DNA of 64,000 nt from Flavobacterium sp. KS-LB2 (GTDB lineage: Bacteria; Bacteroidota; Bacteroidia; Flavobacteriales; Flavobacteriaceae): NCBI RefSeq assembly GCF_036895565.1, contig NZ_CP145904.1, positions 3,286,001-3,350,000 of the forward strand, read 5' to 3'. A program made the translations under genes and the position numbers. Below are positions 44,926-53,785 of this stretch, in pieces; within the stretch, counting starts at the first letter, position 1; each line of letters starts with the position of its first letter. The notes beneath the pieces were generated by a model. The model saw only the letters and a list, made by a program, of their open reading frames with translations. It did no database searches and had not been told where the DNA came from.

Positions 44926-45579
44926 TTATGACACCTTCACAAAAAGGTTGCTTGCAATTTTATTCGAAATTGTTAATTCCTTTTGGTCTACTTTTATTTT
45001 CAGAGACAAATCGAAACTTTCCTTGCTTATGATTTCGATTTTAGAACCCAATGCGATTCCTTGTTTGTCTAAATATTTTAGAAATTCTGACGAAGTATCT
45101 TTAACGCCCACACAAATACCCGTTTGGTTTTCATGTAACTCAGAGAGCAACTGTTTTTCGATTTTAACTATTTGGCCATTTGCATCGGGAATGGGATCTC
45201 CATGCGGATCTTCGGTGGGATTCCCCAGAAAATCATCTAGTTTGTTGATGAGTTTTTCGGATTTAATGTGTTCTAATTGTTCTGCAATATCATGAACCTC
45301 ATCCCAGGAAAAATCTAACTTGTCAACTAAAAAAACCTCCCACAACCGGTGTTTCCTCACAATCATTTTTGCGGCTATTTTACCGTGATTGGTCAATGAA
45401 ACCCCTTGGTATTTTTTATAATTTACCAAGTCTTTTTCCGCTAATTTCTTAAGCATATCAGTCACTGATGACGCTTTAGTTTCCATTTTTTCGGCAATAG
45501 CATTGGTGCTTATTTCTGAATCTGAAATAATGGTAAGATGGTATATGGTTTTAAGATAATTTTCTTCTGAAAAGGTCAT
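44926..45579 (-). CDS. DtxR/MntR-family metal-dependent regulator
   Basis: The 217-residue protein has an N-terminal winged helix (FSEENYLKTIYHLTIISDSEISTNAIAEKMETKASSVTDMLKKL), a dimerisation and metal-binding region with RKHRLWEVFLVDKLDFSWDEVHDIAEQLEHI (His/Glu ligands) and NPTEDPHGDPIPD, and a C-terminal FeoA/SH3-like domain. Members bind Fe(II) or Mn(II) and then repress uptake genes. Neighbouring feoAB, the receptors and the Nramp transporter are the obvious targets. Fe versus Mn specificity cannot be decided from sequence alone. Confidence 0.93.
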   Translation of the reverse strand: MTFSEENYLKTIYHLTIISDSEISTNAIAEKMETKASSVTDMLKKLAEKDLVNYKKYQGVSLTNHGKIAAKMIVRKHRLWEVFLVDKLDFSWDEVHDIAEQLEHIKSEKLINKLDDFLGNPTEDPHGDPIPDANGQIVKIEKQLLSELHENQTGICVGVKDTSSEFLKYLDKQGIALGSKIEIISKESFDLSLKIKVDQKELTISNKIASNLFVKVS

Positions 45580-45653
45580 AGGATTATTGATTGATGATGG
45601 CTTCGCCAGTTAGAGCAAAGCTCTCGGGTTACGATTTATGATTGCAGAGGTAC

Positions 45654-45661
45654 CAAATATA
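45654..45661 (-). promoter_or_regulatory. Bacteroidota -7 box for the DtxR-type regulator
   Basis: The minus strand reads TATATTTG (TAnnTTTG) about 75 nt before the ATG, in the spacer behind the Nramp gene. If used, the regulator has a leader and its own promoter. Confidence 0.4.
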
Positions 45662-45678
45662 GAAACTGCAACTGAGAA

Positions 45679-47550
45679 CTACTTTTTTACAATAAGTAGC
45701 GGAATAGAAATTTTGTGACGCAATTTGTCAACCGTAGTTCCAAAGACTAAATCCTTGAATCCCGTATGACCGTGCGTTCCCATAACTAAAATATCAAAAT
45801 TCCCTGAATTGATTAGCACCGGAATCACTTTGTTTGGTTTTCCAAAGCCTAATTGTATCGCTACTTTAAATCCTTTTTCAGTCAGTATTGCTTTGTATTC
45901 TTCTAATAATTTTTCGTCTACTAACGTTTCGTGGTCGTCAATGTGTTCTCCATAAATCATAGCACCAACGGTTTCTACCACATGAATCAAAGTATATTGC
46001 GCTTCTATTCCGCCTAGTTCAAAAGCGTTATTTAAAGCCACCTCATCTGCACTCGAGAAATCTACGGAAACTGCAATATTCTTTTTTGTATAACTTCCCA
46101 CTTTAGAAAATTGCAATTTTAAACTATGAGGCGAATGATTTTGGATGTCTATTTTAGATTTAGCAATAAAAGGCTTGAACACGATATAAAGCAACAAAAT
46201 CAAAAAACTTATGGCCAGTGGCACAACGGTTAACCACAGTAAAAGTGGATTTTCGGAAGTTTCAAGCCAGCCAACTATTTCATCAAAAACCAATTTGGCG
46301 TTAAGTGAAACAATAATGGTTGCGATAATCCAAGAAGCGATTTGGGTAATTCTCCCAATATGAAATCCTTTCATTTTTGATTTATCACTTACAAAATGAA
46401 TCAACGGAATAATGGCAAAACCCAGTTGTAAACTCAAAATAACCTGACTCAAAATCAGTAATTTTCCCGTCACACTTTCTCCATAAATTGTAATTACGAT
46501 AACCGCAGGAACAATAGCAATCAATCGGGTAATAATTCTTCGAACCCATGGCTGAATACGTAAATTAAGATAGCCTTCCATCACAATTTGACCTGCCAAT
46601 GTTCCTGTAATTGTGGAACTCTGCCCGGCAGCAATCAGCGCTACCGCAAACAATATAGGTGCCAATTTACTTCCTAAAAGCGGTTCCAGAAAGCGATGGG
46701 CATCTTGAATTTCTGCCACTTCAAACATTCCGTTTCTATAAAATGTGGCTGCTGCCAAGATTAAAATAGCTGCATTCACTAAAAAAGCCAAGTTTAATGC
46801 AATAGTAGAATCGATGAAATTGTATTTCAAAGCCTGCTTAATTCCGACTGTCGTTCTTTCGAATTTTCTGGTTTGCACCAATGAGGAATGCAAGTATAAA
46901 TTGTGTGGCATAACTGTAGCGCCAATAATACCAATGGCGATGTATAATGCTGCTTCATTGGGCATCGACGGAATTAATCCAAACAATACTTTATCCAGTT
47001 CTGGCTGGGCAAATATCATTTCAAAAATAAAGGAAAATCCAATGATAGCAACCAATACAATGATAAACGCTTCCATCTTTCGGATGCCTTTATTGATTAG
47101 GAATAACAACAAAAAAGTATCCAAAACAGTAATCAAAACTCCTTCAATCAACGGAATATCAAACAGTAAATTAATACCGATTGCCATTCCTAAAACCTCA
47201 GCAAGATCGCAGGCTGCGATGGCAATTTCGGCAAGGAAATACAATATATAATTGATAAATGGCGAATAGGTTTCTCGGGAGGCTTGCGCCAAATCACGTT
47301 GGGTAACAATCCCCAGTCGGGCACTCAAGCTTTGCAACAACAGAGCCATAATATTACTCATCAATAAAACCCAAAGTAAGGCATACCCAAATTGACTTCC
47401 GCCTGCAATATCTGTAGCCCAGTTTCCCGGATCCATATAACCCACGCTAATTAAATAAGCTGGGCCAAAAAAAGCGAGGATTTTTCGGAATACTGATTTC
47501 TTGTTTAGCGTAGAAACGGATTGGTTTACTTCTTCTAAAGATTTACTCAT
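45679..47550 (-). CDS. mntH: Nramp Mn2+/Fe2+ transporter fused to a UspA domain
   Basis: The 623-residue protein is an Nramp transporter (about 1-465, eleven or so helices) with metal-site motifs GYMDPGNWATD (DPGN, helix 1) and TVMPHNLYLHSSL (MPH, helix 6). It is joined to a C-terminal universal stress protein domain (about 480-623: KNIAVSVDFSSADEVALNNAFELG, VMGTHGHTGFKDLVFGTTVDKL). Nramp proteins import Mn2+ or Fe2+ with protons. The UspA part may sense nucleotide or couple uptake to stress. It is divergent from the second receptor and downstream of it lies the DtxR-type regulator on the same strand. Confidence 0.92.
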   Translation of the reverse strand: MSKSLEEVNQSVSTLNKKSVFRKILAFFGPAYLISVGYMDPGNWATDIAGGSQFGYALLWVLLMSNIMALLLQSLSARLGIVTQRDLAQASRETYSPFINYILYFLAEIAIAACDLAEVLGMAIGINLLFDIPLIEGVLITVLDTFLLLFLINKGIRKMEAFIIVLVAIIGFSFIFEMIFAQPELDKVLFGLIPSMPNEAALYIAIGIIGATVMPHNLYLHSSLVQTRKFERTTVGIKQALKYNFIDSTIALNLAFLVNAAILILAAATFYRNGMFEVAEIQDAHRFLEPLLGSKLAPILFAVALIAAGQSSTITGTLAGQIVMEGYLNLRIQPWVRRIITRLIAIVPAVIVITIYGESVTGKLLILSQVILSLQLGFAIIPLIHFVSDKSKMKGFHIGRITQIASWIIATIIVSLNAKLVFDEIVGWLETSENPLLLWLTVVPLAISFLILLLYIVFKPFIAKSKIDIQNHSPHSLKLQFSKVGSYTKKNIAVSVDFSSADEVALNNAFELGGIEAQYTLIHVVETVGAMIYGEHIDDHETLVDEKLLEEYKAILTEKGFKVAIQLGFGKPNKVIPVLINSGNFDILVMGTHGHTGFKDLVFGTTVDKLRHKISIPLLIVKK

Positions 47551-47568
47551 GATATTAAGTTATTGATA

Positions 47569-47598
47569 CAAATGTAATTAAAAAATTTGTTTTGCAAA
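47569..47598 (-). promoter_or_regulatory. Promoter of the Nramp gene, TTTG-N18-TACATTTG
   Basis: On the minus strand, TTTG (47598-47595) and TACATTTG (47576-47569) are 18 bp apart, 18 nt before the ATG. It overlaps the -33 region of the divergent receptor promoter. Confidence 0.65.
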
Positions 47599-47616
47599 AT
47601 ATAATTTTTAGCTTTG
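47586..47616 (+). promoter_or_regulatory. Promoter of the second receptor, TTTG-N19-TAGCTTTG
   Basis: The -33 TTTG at 47586-47589 and the -7 TAGCTTTG at 47609-47616 are 19 bp apart. The box covers the TTG (47614) that opens the longest frame, which argues for the GTG at 47638 as start codon. Confidence 0.65.
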
Positions 47617-47630
47617 TCTAAATTTAATTT
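47617..47630 (+). promoter_or_regulatory. Candidate metal-responsive operator TCTAAATTTAATTT
   Basis: It shares TTTGTCTAAAT (47613-47623) exactly with the FecA-like receptor promoter and lies at the expected transcription start. Confidence 0.4.
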
Positions 47631-47637
47631 AAGTATA

Positions 47638-49914
47638 GTGAAAAATTTATGCGTGTTATTTATTATTATGCTATTTAACTTTGGCTACAGCCAAGAAAAA
47701 ACGAGCCTTTCAGGATTCATTTCATCAGAAAAAAAAGGGATTTCGGATGCCCGTGTTTTTTTAATTGGAACAAAATACACAGCCCAAACGGATAGTTTAG
47801 GAAAGTACAACATCGAAAATGTTGCTGAAGGAAATTATAAAATACAAATTATCGCAACTAGTTTTCAAACTTTAAAAAAGAATATAACTGTCAAAAGTAA
47901 GGAAAACAACATTCTGGATTTTGAACTTTCAAGTACTGAAAACCAACTCAACGAAGTCGTTGTTTCGGGAACTTTAAAAGCAGTAAAAAGATTAGAAAGT
48001 GCCGTTCCAGTAGAGGTTTATTCTCCAATATTCTTCAAAAAAAACCCAACCGCCAGTATTTATGAAGCCTTACAGAATGTAAATGGTGTGCGACCGCAGC
48101 TGAATTGTGGCGTTTGCAATACCGGCGACATCCACATCAACGGGCTAGAAGGTCCTTATACTTTGGTTTTAATCGACGGAATGCCTATTGTGAGTAGTTT
48201 ATCAACAGTCTACGGATTATCGGGAATTCCAAACTCATTGGTGGAACGAATTGAAATCGTAAAAGGTCCCGCTTCCTCATTATATGGTAGTGAAGCCGTG
48301 GGCGGTTTGATTAATATCATCACAAAAAATCCAACAAACGCTCCCCTTTTCTCCGCTGATGTGTTTTCTACTTCTTGGTTGGAAACCAATGTTGATTTAG
48401 GAGTAAAACTCAATGTTGGTAAGAAAGCCACAGCACTTTTAGGTTTAAATTATTTCAGATACAATCAAAAAACAGATAACGATAACGATGGTTTTACAGA
48501 TGTTTCCCTTTCTAACAGAATTTCCCTTTTTCAAAAATGGACTTTCAACAGAAAAGAAAATCGATTGTTTACCATTGCGGCGCGTGGTGTCTATGAAGAC
48601 CGTTTTGGAGGCGATGTGCGTTGGGAGAAAAAACACCGTGGCGGAGACGAAATCTATGGCGAAAGTATTTATACCAAACGAGCAGAATTGATTGGAAGTT
48701 ACCAATTGCCTTTTCAGGAAAAACTGATGCTTTCCTTTTCAGGAAACGTACATTTTCAAGACAGCCGATACGGCACGACGAGTTATATTGCGAATCAAAA
48801 AATTGGTTTTCTACAATTGACTTGGGACAAGAAAATAGGAAAAAATGATTTGCTTACCGGAATTGCCACCCGATACAATTATTACGATGACAACACGCCG
48901 GCAACTTCTAAACTGGGAACCAACAACCCAGAGAAAACCTGGCTACCGGGAATTTTTATTCAAGATGAAATCACGTTTACTGAAAAACACAAGCTGTTAC
49001 TGGGAATGCGTTACGATTACAACTCCATTCACGGAAGCATCTTAACACCAAGAATCGCGTATAAATGGAAATTAGACGACAATAACATCATTCGTTTGAA
49101 TGCAGGAACGGGTTTTAGAGTCGTGAATTTATTTACAGAAGATCACGCTGCTCTGACAGGCGCTCGTGAAATTATAATTGCCAATAACCTAAAGCCAGAA
49201 CAATCCATAAATGCCAATTTGAATTATATAAAGAAAATAAATTTCAATAACGGAACCTTTATTGGTATCGAAACTTCCTTTTTCCATACCCGATTCAGTA
49301 ATAAAATTGTTTCGGATTATGATACTGATCCAAATCAAATCATTTATGACAACATCAACGGTTATGCGATAAGCCAAGGAATCAGTACGAACATCGATTT
49401 CAATTTTCCAAATGGATTAAAGATTATCACTGGCGCCTCTTTGCTTGACAATAAAAACGTTCGAAATGGCCGAAAAGAAACGCCTTTTCTAACCGAAAAA
49501 TTCACGGCAACTTGGAGTATTTCGTATAAAATTCAAGCTATTGATTTGAATGTAGATTACACTGGAAATGTGTATAGCCCGATGCAATTGCCTCTTTTAA
49601 GCGCTTTAGATCCTCGTGCTCCAGAATCACCTTGGTACAGTTTGCAAAACATTCAATTTACGTATTCTGGCTTGAAAAACTTTGAATTCTATGCCGGAAT
49701 TAAAAACCTATTGAACTTTTTGCCTAAACAAAATAACCCATTTTTAATTGCCAGAACCAATGATCCTTTTGATAAAAATGTAATCTACGATACGAACGGA
49801 CAAGTGCTGGCAACACCTGAAAACCCTTATGGATTAACATTTGACACGACTTATGTGTATGGACCTAACCAAGGAATCAGAAGTTTTTTCGGCCTTCGCT
49901 ATTCCTTAAAATAA
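47638..49914 (+). CDS. TonB-dependent receptor with carboxypeptidase-like domain
   Basis: The 758-residue protein has a signal peptide (starting MKNLCVLFIIMLFNFGYSQ from a GTG) and an N-terminal CarboxypepD_reg beta-sandwich (GFISSEKKGISDARVFLIGT). The plug has NGVRPQLNCGVCNTGDIHINGLEGPYTLVLIDGMP and VKGPASSLYGSEAVGGLINIIT, and the barrel follows. The plug's C-x2-C (NCGVC) is unusual for receptors in general. The divergent Nramp transporter and shared operator-like motif suggest a metal or metal-complex cargo. The ATG-start thioredoxin-like gene overlaps its stop by one base. Confidence 0.9.
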   Translation: MKNLCVLFIIMLFNFGYSQEKTSLSGFISSEKKGISDARVFLIGTKYTAQTDSLGKYNIENVAEGNYKIQIIATSFQTLKKNITVKSKENNILDFELSSTENQLNEVVVSGTLKAVKRLESAVPVEVYSPIFFKKNPTASIYEALQNVNGVRPQLNCGVCNTGDIHINGLEGPYTLVLIDGMPIVSSLSTVYGLSGIPNSLVERIEIVKGPASSLYGSEAVGGLINIITKNPTNAPLFSADVFSTSWLETNVDLGVKLNVGKKATALLGLNYFRYNQKTDNDNDGFTDVSLSNRISLFQKWTFNRKENRLFTIAARGVYEDRFGGDVRWEKKHRGGDEIYGESIYTKRAELIGSYQLPFQEKLMLSFSGNVHFQDSRYGTTSYIANQKIGFLQLTWDKKIGKNDLLTGIATRYNYYDDNTPATSKLGTNNPEKTWLPGIFIQDEITFTEKHKLLLGMRYDYNSIHGSILTPRIAYKWKLDDNNIIRLNAGTGFRVVNLFTEDHAALTGAREIIIANNLKPEQSINANLNYIKKINFNNGTFIGIETSFFHTRFSNKIVSDYDTDPNQIIYDNINGYAISQGISTNIDFNFPNGLKIITGASLLDNKNVRNGRKETPFLTEKFTATWSISYKIQAIDLNVDYTGNVYSPMQLPLLSALDPRAPESPWYSLQNIQFTYSGLKNFEFYAGIKNLLNFLPKQNNPFLIARTNDPFDKNVIYDTNGQVLATPENPYGLTFDTTYVYGPNQGIRSFFGLRYSLK

Positions 49915-50381
49915 TGAAGAAAAATCTTTATTTATTGTTGCTTTTATGCTGTGCGATTCCAGCTGGATTTGCGCAGTTGCATTCAGTTTCATTCGAAGAA
50001 ATCGACAGTTTACAACGTATCGAAAAGAGAAAAACGATAGTTTTCATTCAAACCGATTGGTGTCAATTTTGCCATGCGGTGAAAAACACCACTTTCAAAA
50101 ACGAGGAAATCATCAAGGAACTCAACAACACTTTTTATTTTGTTGATTTCAATGCCGAAGAAAAGCGAACAGTAGTTTTCAATAAAACCACTTTTCAATT
50201 CAAACCCAGAGGAAATACTTCCGGAACGCATGAACTGGCCATCGCATTAGGAACAATAAATAAACAACTGAACTTTCCTGTTTTGTGTGTTTTAAACAGT
50301 GAAAACGAGATTATTTTTCAGCACAGTGGCTACTTAAAACCAAAAGAATTAAAGCTAATTTTAGCAAAACTAAAAGAATAA
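49914..50381 (+). CDS. Exported thioredoxin-like protein
   Basis: The 155-residue protein has a signal peptide (about 1-20, ending GFAQ) and a thioredoxin fold with the active site TDWCQFCHAVKN (C-x2-C) and a cis-Pro region near NFPVLCVLN. It resembles DUF255/thioredoxin_7-type exported proteins. It is coupled to the receptor gene through TAATG, so it may reduce a disulfide in the receptor, possibly the plug Cys pair, or in a cargo-handling partner. It is also the last gene of that unit. Confidence 0.87.
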   Translation: MKKNLYLLLLLCCAIPAGFAQLHSVSFEEIDSLQRIEKRKTIVFIQTDWCQFCHAVKNTTFKNEEIIKELNNTFYFVDFNAEEKRTVVFNKTTFQFKPRGNTSGTHELAIALGTINKQLNFPVLCVLNSENEIIFQHSGYLKPKELKLILAKLKE

Positions 50382-50388
50382 AATTGCC

Positions 50389-50396
50389 TATTTTTG
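50389..50396 (+). promoter_or_regulatory. Bacteroidota -7 box for the lycopene cyclase gene
   Basis: TATTTTTG matches TAnnTTTG, 22 nt before the ATG at 50418. It covers the TTG (50394) that opens the longest frame. Confidence 0.45.
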
Positions 50397-50417
50397 GGGG
50401 AAATGTCAAATTCCCAA

Positions 50418-51569
50418 ATGAAACACTACGATTATATTTTTACCGGCGCTGGATTATCGGGTTTGATGACGGTATACAAAATGATTCAATCAGGATCGTT
50501 TACGGACAAAAGTATTTTATTATTGGATGAAAACACAAAAAAAACCAACGATAGAACCTGGTGTTTTTGGAAAACCAACGATTCGGTTTGGGAACAATCA
50601 ATTTCAAAGAAATGGGATTCGGCTTTGTTTGCCAATGAAAACTTTCGCAGGGATTTAGACTTGCAACCGTACGACTACAATATGGTGAAAGGACTGGATT
50701 TTTACAACCAGGTATTTGACTTGCTTTCGAAACAAGAAAACATCACATTCGTAAACCAGAAAGTGTTGGAAATCGAAGAATCCGAAACTATAATTCTGGT
50801 ACAAACCGAAAGTGAATCCTTTTCGTGCTCAAAATTATTCAATAGTATTTACAACAAACACAAAGCAGAAAGTCAGACAAAATATCCAGTTTTACAACAG
50901 CATTTTATTGGTTGGTTTATCAAAAGCGAGCAGCCTGTTTTCAATTCAGAGCAAGCTACTTTCATGGATTTTTCGGTGAAACAAAAAGGAAATACGCGCT
51001 TTATGTACGTGTTACCCACATCAAAAACTGAAGCTTTACTGGAATACACCTTGTTTTCGCACCAGCATTTAAAAAAAGAAGAATACGAAAACGAAATCCA
51101 GCAATACATTGAAAAACTTGGGATAACGAATTATGAAATTGTCGAAAAAGAGCAAGGCAGCATCCCGATGACGTGTTATCCTTTTTGGAAAGCGAATACT
51201 AAAAACGTACTCAATATAGGAACTTCCGGCGGTTGGACAAAAGCGAGCACGGGCTATACTTTCAAAAATTCCGATAAAAAATCAAGTGAATTAGTAGCCT
51301 TTTTGCAAAGGGAAACTGATTTTACGAAATTTCATAGAAAGACAAAATTCTGGTTTTACGATTTGCTTCTGTTAGACATTTTAGACCGAAAAAACGAATT
51401 GGGTTCACACATCTTTTCTTCAATGTTCAAAAAAGGAAATCCAAGCTTGATTTTTAAATTTCTGGACGAAGAAACCTCGCTAAAAGAAGATATTCAGGTG
51501 ATTTTAAAATGTCCAAAAATGCTATTTATAAAAGCAATTTTTCACGTGGCTTTCAAAGCAATGAAATAA
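50418..51569 (+). CDS. crtY: Lycopene cyclase family protein
   Basis: The 383-residue flavoprotein has an N-terminal dinucleotide motif (YIFTGAGLSGLMTVYKM), DENTKKTNDRTWCFWK (the lycopene cyclase DRTWCFW signature), a MFDFSVKQ-like MDFSVKQKGNTRFMYVLPT and IGTSGGWTKASTGYTFKN near the C-terminus. CrtY cyclises lycopene to beta-carotene, a precursor of the zeaxanthin that colours flavobacteria. It stands alone, without other crt genes. An ATG at 50403 is possible, but the promoter box at 50389-50396 and the family N-terminus favour 50418. Confidence 0.88.
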   Translation: MKHYDYIFTGAGLSGLMTVYKMIQSGSFTDKSILLLDENTKKTNDRTWCFWKTNDSVWEQSISKKWDSALFANENFRRDLDLQPYDYNMVKGLDFYNQVFDLLSKQENITFVNQKVLEIEESETIILVQTESESFSCSKLFNSIYNKHKAESQTKYPVLQQHFIGWFIKSEQPVFNSEQATFMDFSVKQKGNTRFMYVLPTSKTEALLEYTLFSHQHLKKEEYENEIQQYIEKLGITNYEIVEKEQGSIPMTCYPFWKANTKNVLNIGTSGGWTKASTGYTFKNSDKKSSELVAFLQRETDFTKFHRKTKFWFYDLLLLDILDRKNELGSHIFSSMFKKGNPSLIFKFLDEETSLKEDIQVILKCPKMLFIKAIFHVAFKAMK

Positions 51570-51626
51570 CAATCAAACTATAACAAAACTTTATAATTGA
51601 ACTTCTATTCTTGACTGTAAACTTTG

Positions 51627-51634
51627 TAACTTTG
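51627..51634 (+). promoter_or_regulatory. Bacteroidota -7 box for the bacilliredoxin gene
   Basis: TAACTTTG matches TAnnTTTG, 36 nt before the ATG. No -33 TTTG sits at the usual distance. Confidence 0.4.
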
Positions 51635-51670
51635 CAGGATAAAATTAATTTTGATTTAAAATAAAAAGAT

Positions 51671-52081
51671 ATGTATCCAGAAGAAATGGTAAAACCAATG
51701 CAAGCGGAATTAACTGCTGCAGGTTTTCAAGATTTACATAGTGCTGAAGCAGTAGAAAACGCAATGAAATTAGAAGGAACAACACTTGTAGTTGTAAATT
51801 CGGTTTGTGGTTGTGCTGCTAGAAACGCACGTCCAGGAGCAAAAATGAGTTTAGATGGCGCTAAAAAACCAGACCATTTAATCACTGTTTTTGCAGGAGT
51901 TGACAAAGATGCAGTTGATGCTGCAAGACAACACATGTTCCCTTTTCCTCCATCATCGCCAAGTATGGCTTTGTTCAAAAACGGAGAATTAGTACACATG
52001 CTAGAGCGTCACCACATTGAAGGTCGCCCAGCAGAACTAATTGCTGAAAACTTGAAAGACGCTTTCAACGAGTATTGCTAA
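51671..52081 (+). CDS. BrxA/BrxB-family bacilliredoxin
   Basis: The 136-residue protein has the diagnostic active site VNSVCGCAARNARPG (C-G-C) and the family sequence PPSSPSMALFKNGELVHMLERHHIEGR. In Firmicutes these enzymes remove bacillithiol from mixed disulfides; Bacteroidota homologues are common, although the thiol used there is not settled here. It is cytoplasmic and monocistronic, followed by a strong terminator. Confidence 0.92.
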   Translation: MYPEEMVKPMQAELTAAGFQDLHSAEAVENAMKLEGTTLVVVNSVCGCAARNARPGAKMSLDGAKKPDHLITVFAGVDKDAVDAARQHMFPFPPSSPSMALFKNGELVHMLERHHIEGRPAELIAENLKDAFNEYC

Positions 52082-52102
52082 AATTTACATTTTAGAATGT
52101 AT

Positions 52103-52138
52103 TAACCCTTTCAGAGTTTAGAACTCTGAAAGGGTTTT
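52103..52138 (+). terminator. Intrinsic terminator of the bacilliredoxin gene
   Basis: AACCCTTTCAGAGTT and its exact complement form a 15-bp stem around TAG, followed by a T-run. Confidence 0.9.
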
Positions 52139-52161
52139 TTATTTATGAACTTTGCGACTTC

Positions 52162-52195
52162 TTTGTGAACTTTGTGGTTAAATTATTTACTTTTG
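52162..52195 (+). promoter_or_regulatory. Promoter of trhO, TTTG-N22-TACTTTTG
   Basis: A -33 TTTG (52162-52165) and a -7 TACTTTTG (52188-52195) are 22 bp apart, 37 nt before the ATG. AACTTTGTG-like words repeat in this spacer. Confidence 0.5.
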
Positions 52196-52232
52196 CAAAA
52201 AATATATTTCTCAACTTAAAACTGTTTATAGC

Positions 52233-53600
52233 ATGCAACTGTATAACACATTAAGCGCAGAGGAAAGAGCCATCATGATTGATGATGCCGGAAAACAACG
52301 TCTTACGCTGTCTTTCTATGCTTATGCGCAAATCTCAAATCCAACACAATTTCGTAACGAATTATTTCTGGCGTGGAACTCTCTTGAAGTTCTGGGCAGA
52401 ATTTATGTAGCCAGTGAGGGAATCAACGCCCAATTATCATTGCCTGCCGATAATTTCTATGCATTCAAAGATTCGATTGAAGTCTATGATTTCATGAAAG
52501 GAATCCGTCTGAATATTGCCGTAGAACAAGATGATCATTCGTTCCTGAAACTGACTGTAAAAGTCCGTGATAAGATTGTAGCTGATGGTTTGAACGATGC
52601 TACTTTTGATGTTACCAATATTGGAATTCATTTGAAGGCGAAAGAATTCAACGAAATTTTAGAAAATCCAGACACTATTGTAGTTGATTTTAGAAATCAT
52701 TATGAAAGTGAAATTGGCTATTTTAAAGGAGCAATTACGCCAGATGTAGATACTTTTAGAGAATCTTTGCCTATAATCAACGAGCAATTACAAGATTTTA
52801 AAGAAGATAAAAACCTAGTCATGTATTGTACCGGAGGAATTCGTTGCGAAAAAGCTTCGGCTTACTTTAAACACCAAGGTTTTAAAAATGTATATCAGCT
52901 GGAAGGCGGAATTATAAATTATGCCAAACAAATAAAGGAAGAAAACCTGGAAAGTAAATTTATAGGTAAGAATTTTGTTTTTGATCACCGCTTGGGCGAA
53001 AGAATCACTGACGATATTGTCTCACAATGCCATCAATGTGGTGAAGCTTGTGATGTGCATACAAATTGCGCGAACGAAGGTTGTCACTTGCTTTTTATCC
53101 AATGTGATTCGTGCAAGGAAAAAATGGAAGGCTGCTGTTCTGCGGAATGTGTGACTGTGATTCATTTGCCAGAAGATGAACAAAAAGCAATTCGAAGAGG
53201 CATTAAAAACGGCAATAAGATTTTCAAAAAAGGAAAATCAGACGTTTTGACTTTCAAAAACAATGAAGAAACGCATGGTGTTTTTGTTGCTGAAAAACCA
53301 TCTAAAAATGCTAGAACTGGCGTTAAAAAAGAGGTAAAAATTAAAAAACAATATATCGGAAAAGGAACTCATTTTTTTCCAAAACCAAGTATTGGTCAGT
53401 TTCTAATTGAAGAAAACGAGATTAAAATTGGCGATACCATTTTAATAAAAGGAACTACAACTGGCGAACAACAACTAGTAATCGAAGAAATGCTAGTGAA
53501 TGATTTAGTACAAGAAACAGCAATTGTTGGAGATACCTGTACATTCAAATTGCCATTTAGAATTCGATTATCGGATAAATTATATAAGATAATAGCCTAA
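52233..53600 (+). CDS. trhO: tRNA uridine(34) hydroxylase TrhO (rhodanese family)
   Basis: The 455-residue protein has an N-terminal acylphosphatase-like domain with [17 protein letters not shown], a rhodanese domain with active site [14 protein letters not shown] (Cys nucleophile), and a Cys-rich zinc region ([41 protein letters not shown]). TrhO uses oxygen to hydroxylate U34 of certain tRNAs. The last 100 or so residues, after the Cys-rich region, form a Lys-rich linker and a beta domain ([19 protein letters not shown]) not present in E. coli YceA, as far as I recall. Confidence 0.9.
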   Translation: MQLYNTLSAEERAIMIDDAGKQRLTLSFYAYAQISNPTQFRNELFLAWNSLEVLGRIYVASEGINAQLSLPADNFYAFKDSIEVYDFMKGIRLNIAVEQDDHSFLKLTVKVRDKIVADGLNDATFDVTNIGIHLKAKEFNEILENPDTIVVDFRNHYESEIGYFKGAITPDVDTFRESLPIINEQLQDFKEDKNLVMYCTGGIRCEKASAYFKHQGFKNVYQLEGGIINYAKQIKEENLESKFIGKNFVFDHRLGERITDDIVSQCHQCGEACDVHTNCANEGCHLLFIQCDSCKEKMEGCCSAECVTVIHLPEDEQKAIRRGIKNGNKIFKKGKSDVLTFKNNEETHGVFVAEKPSKNARTGVKKEVKIKKQYIGKGTHFFPKPSIGQFLIEENEIKIGDTILIKGTTTGEQQLVIEEMLVNDLVQETAIVGDTCTFKLPFRIRLSDKLYKIIA

Positions 53601-53621
53601 TATTTAGAATAAAATTCAATA

Positions 53622-53662
53622 AAAATAACCCATTACAATCTGATTTGTAATGGGTTATTTTA
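53622..53662 (+). terminator. Intrinsic terminator of trhO
   Basis: AAATAACCCATTACAA and TTGTAATGGGTTATTTT form a 15- to 16-bp stem around TCTGAT with a T-rich tail. Confidence 0.88.
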
Positions 53663-53785
53663 GTATAAATTTATGATGTATTAGCGCAAATAGGCATTGT
53701 TCCATAAAATTAAAAAATACTATCTTTACACATTAAACGTTTTAAGAACTTAAGTTGTGCTCGTCGCAACACTACATATAAGATT

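Noticed and set aside
52141..52200. Repeated CTTTGTGAAC words as a regulatory array
   Set aside because: They are short, AT-biased and similar to common spacer wording; only the promoter-like spacing was kept.
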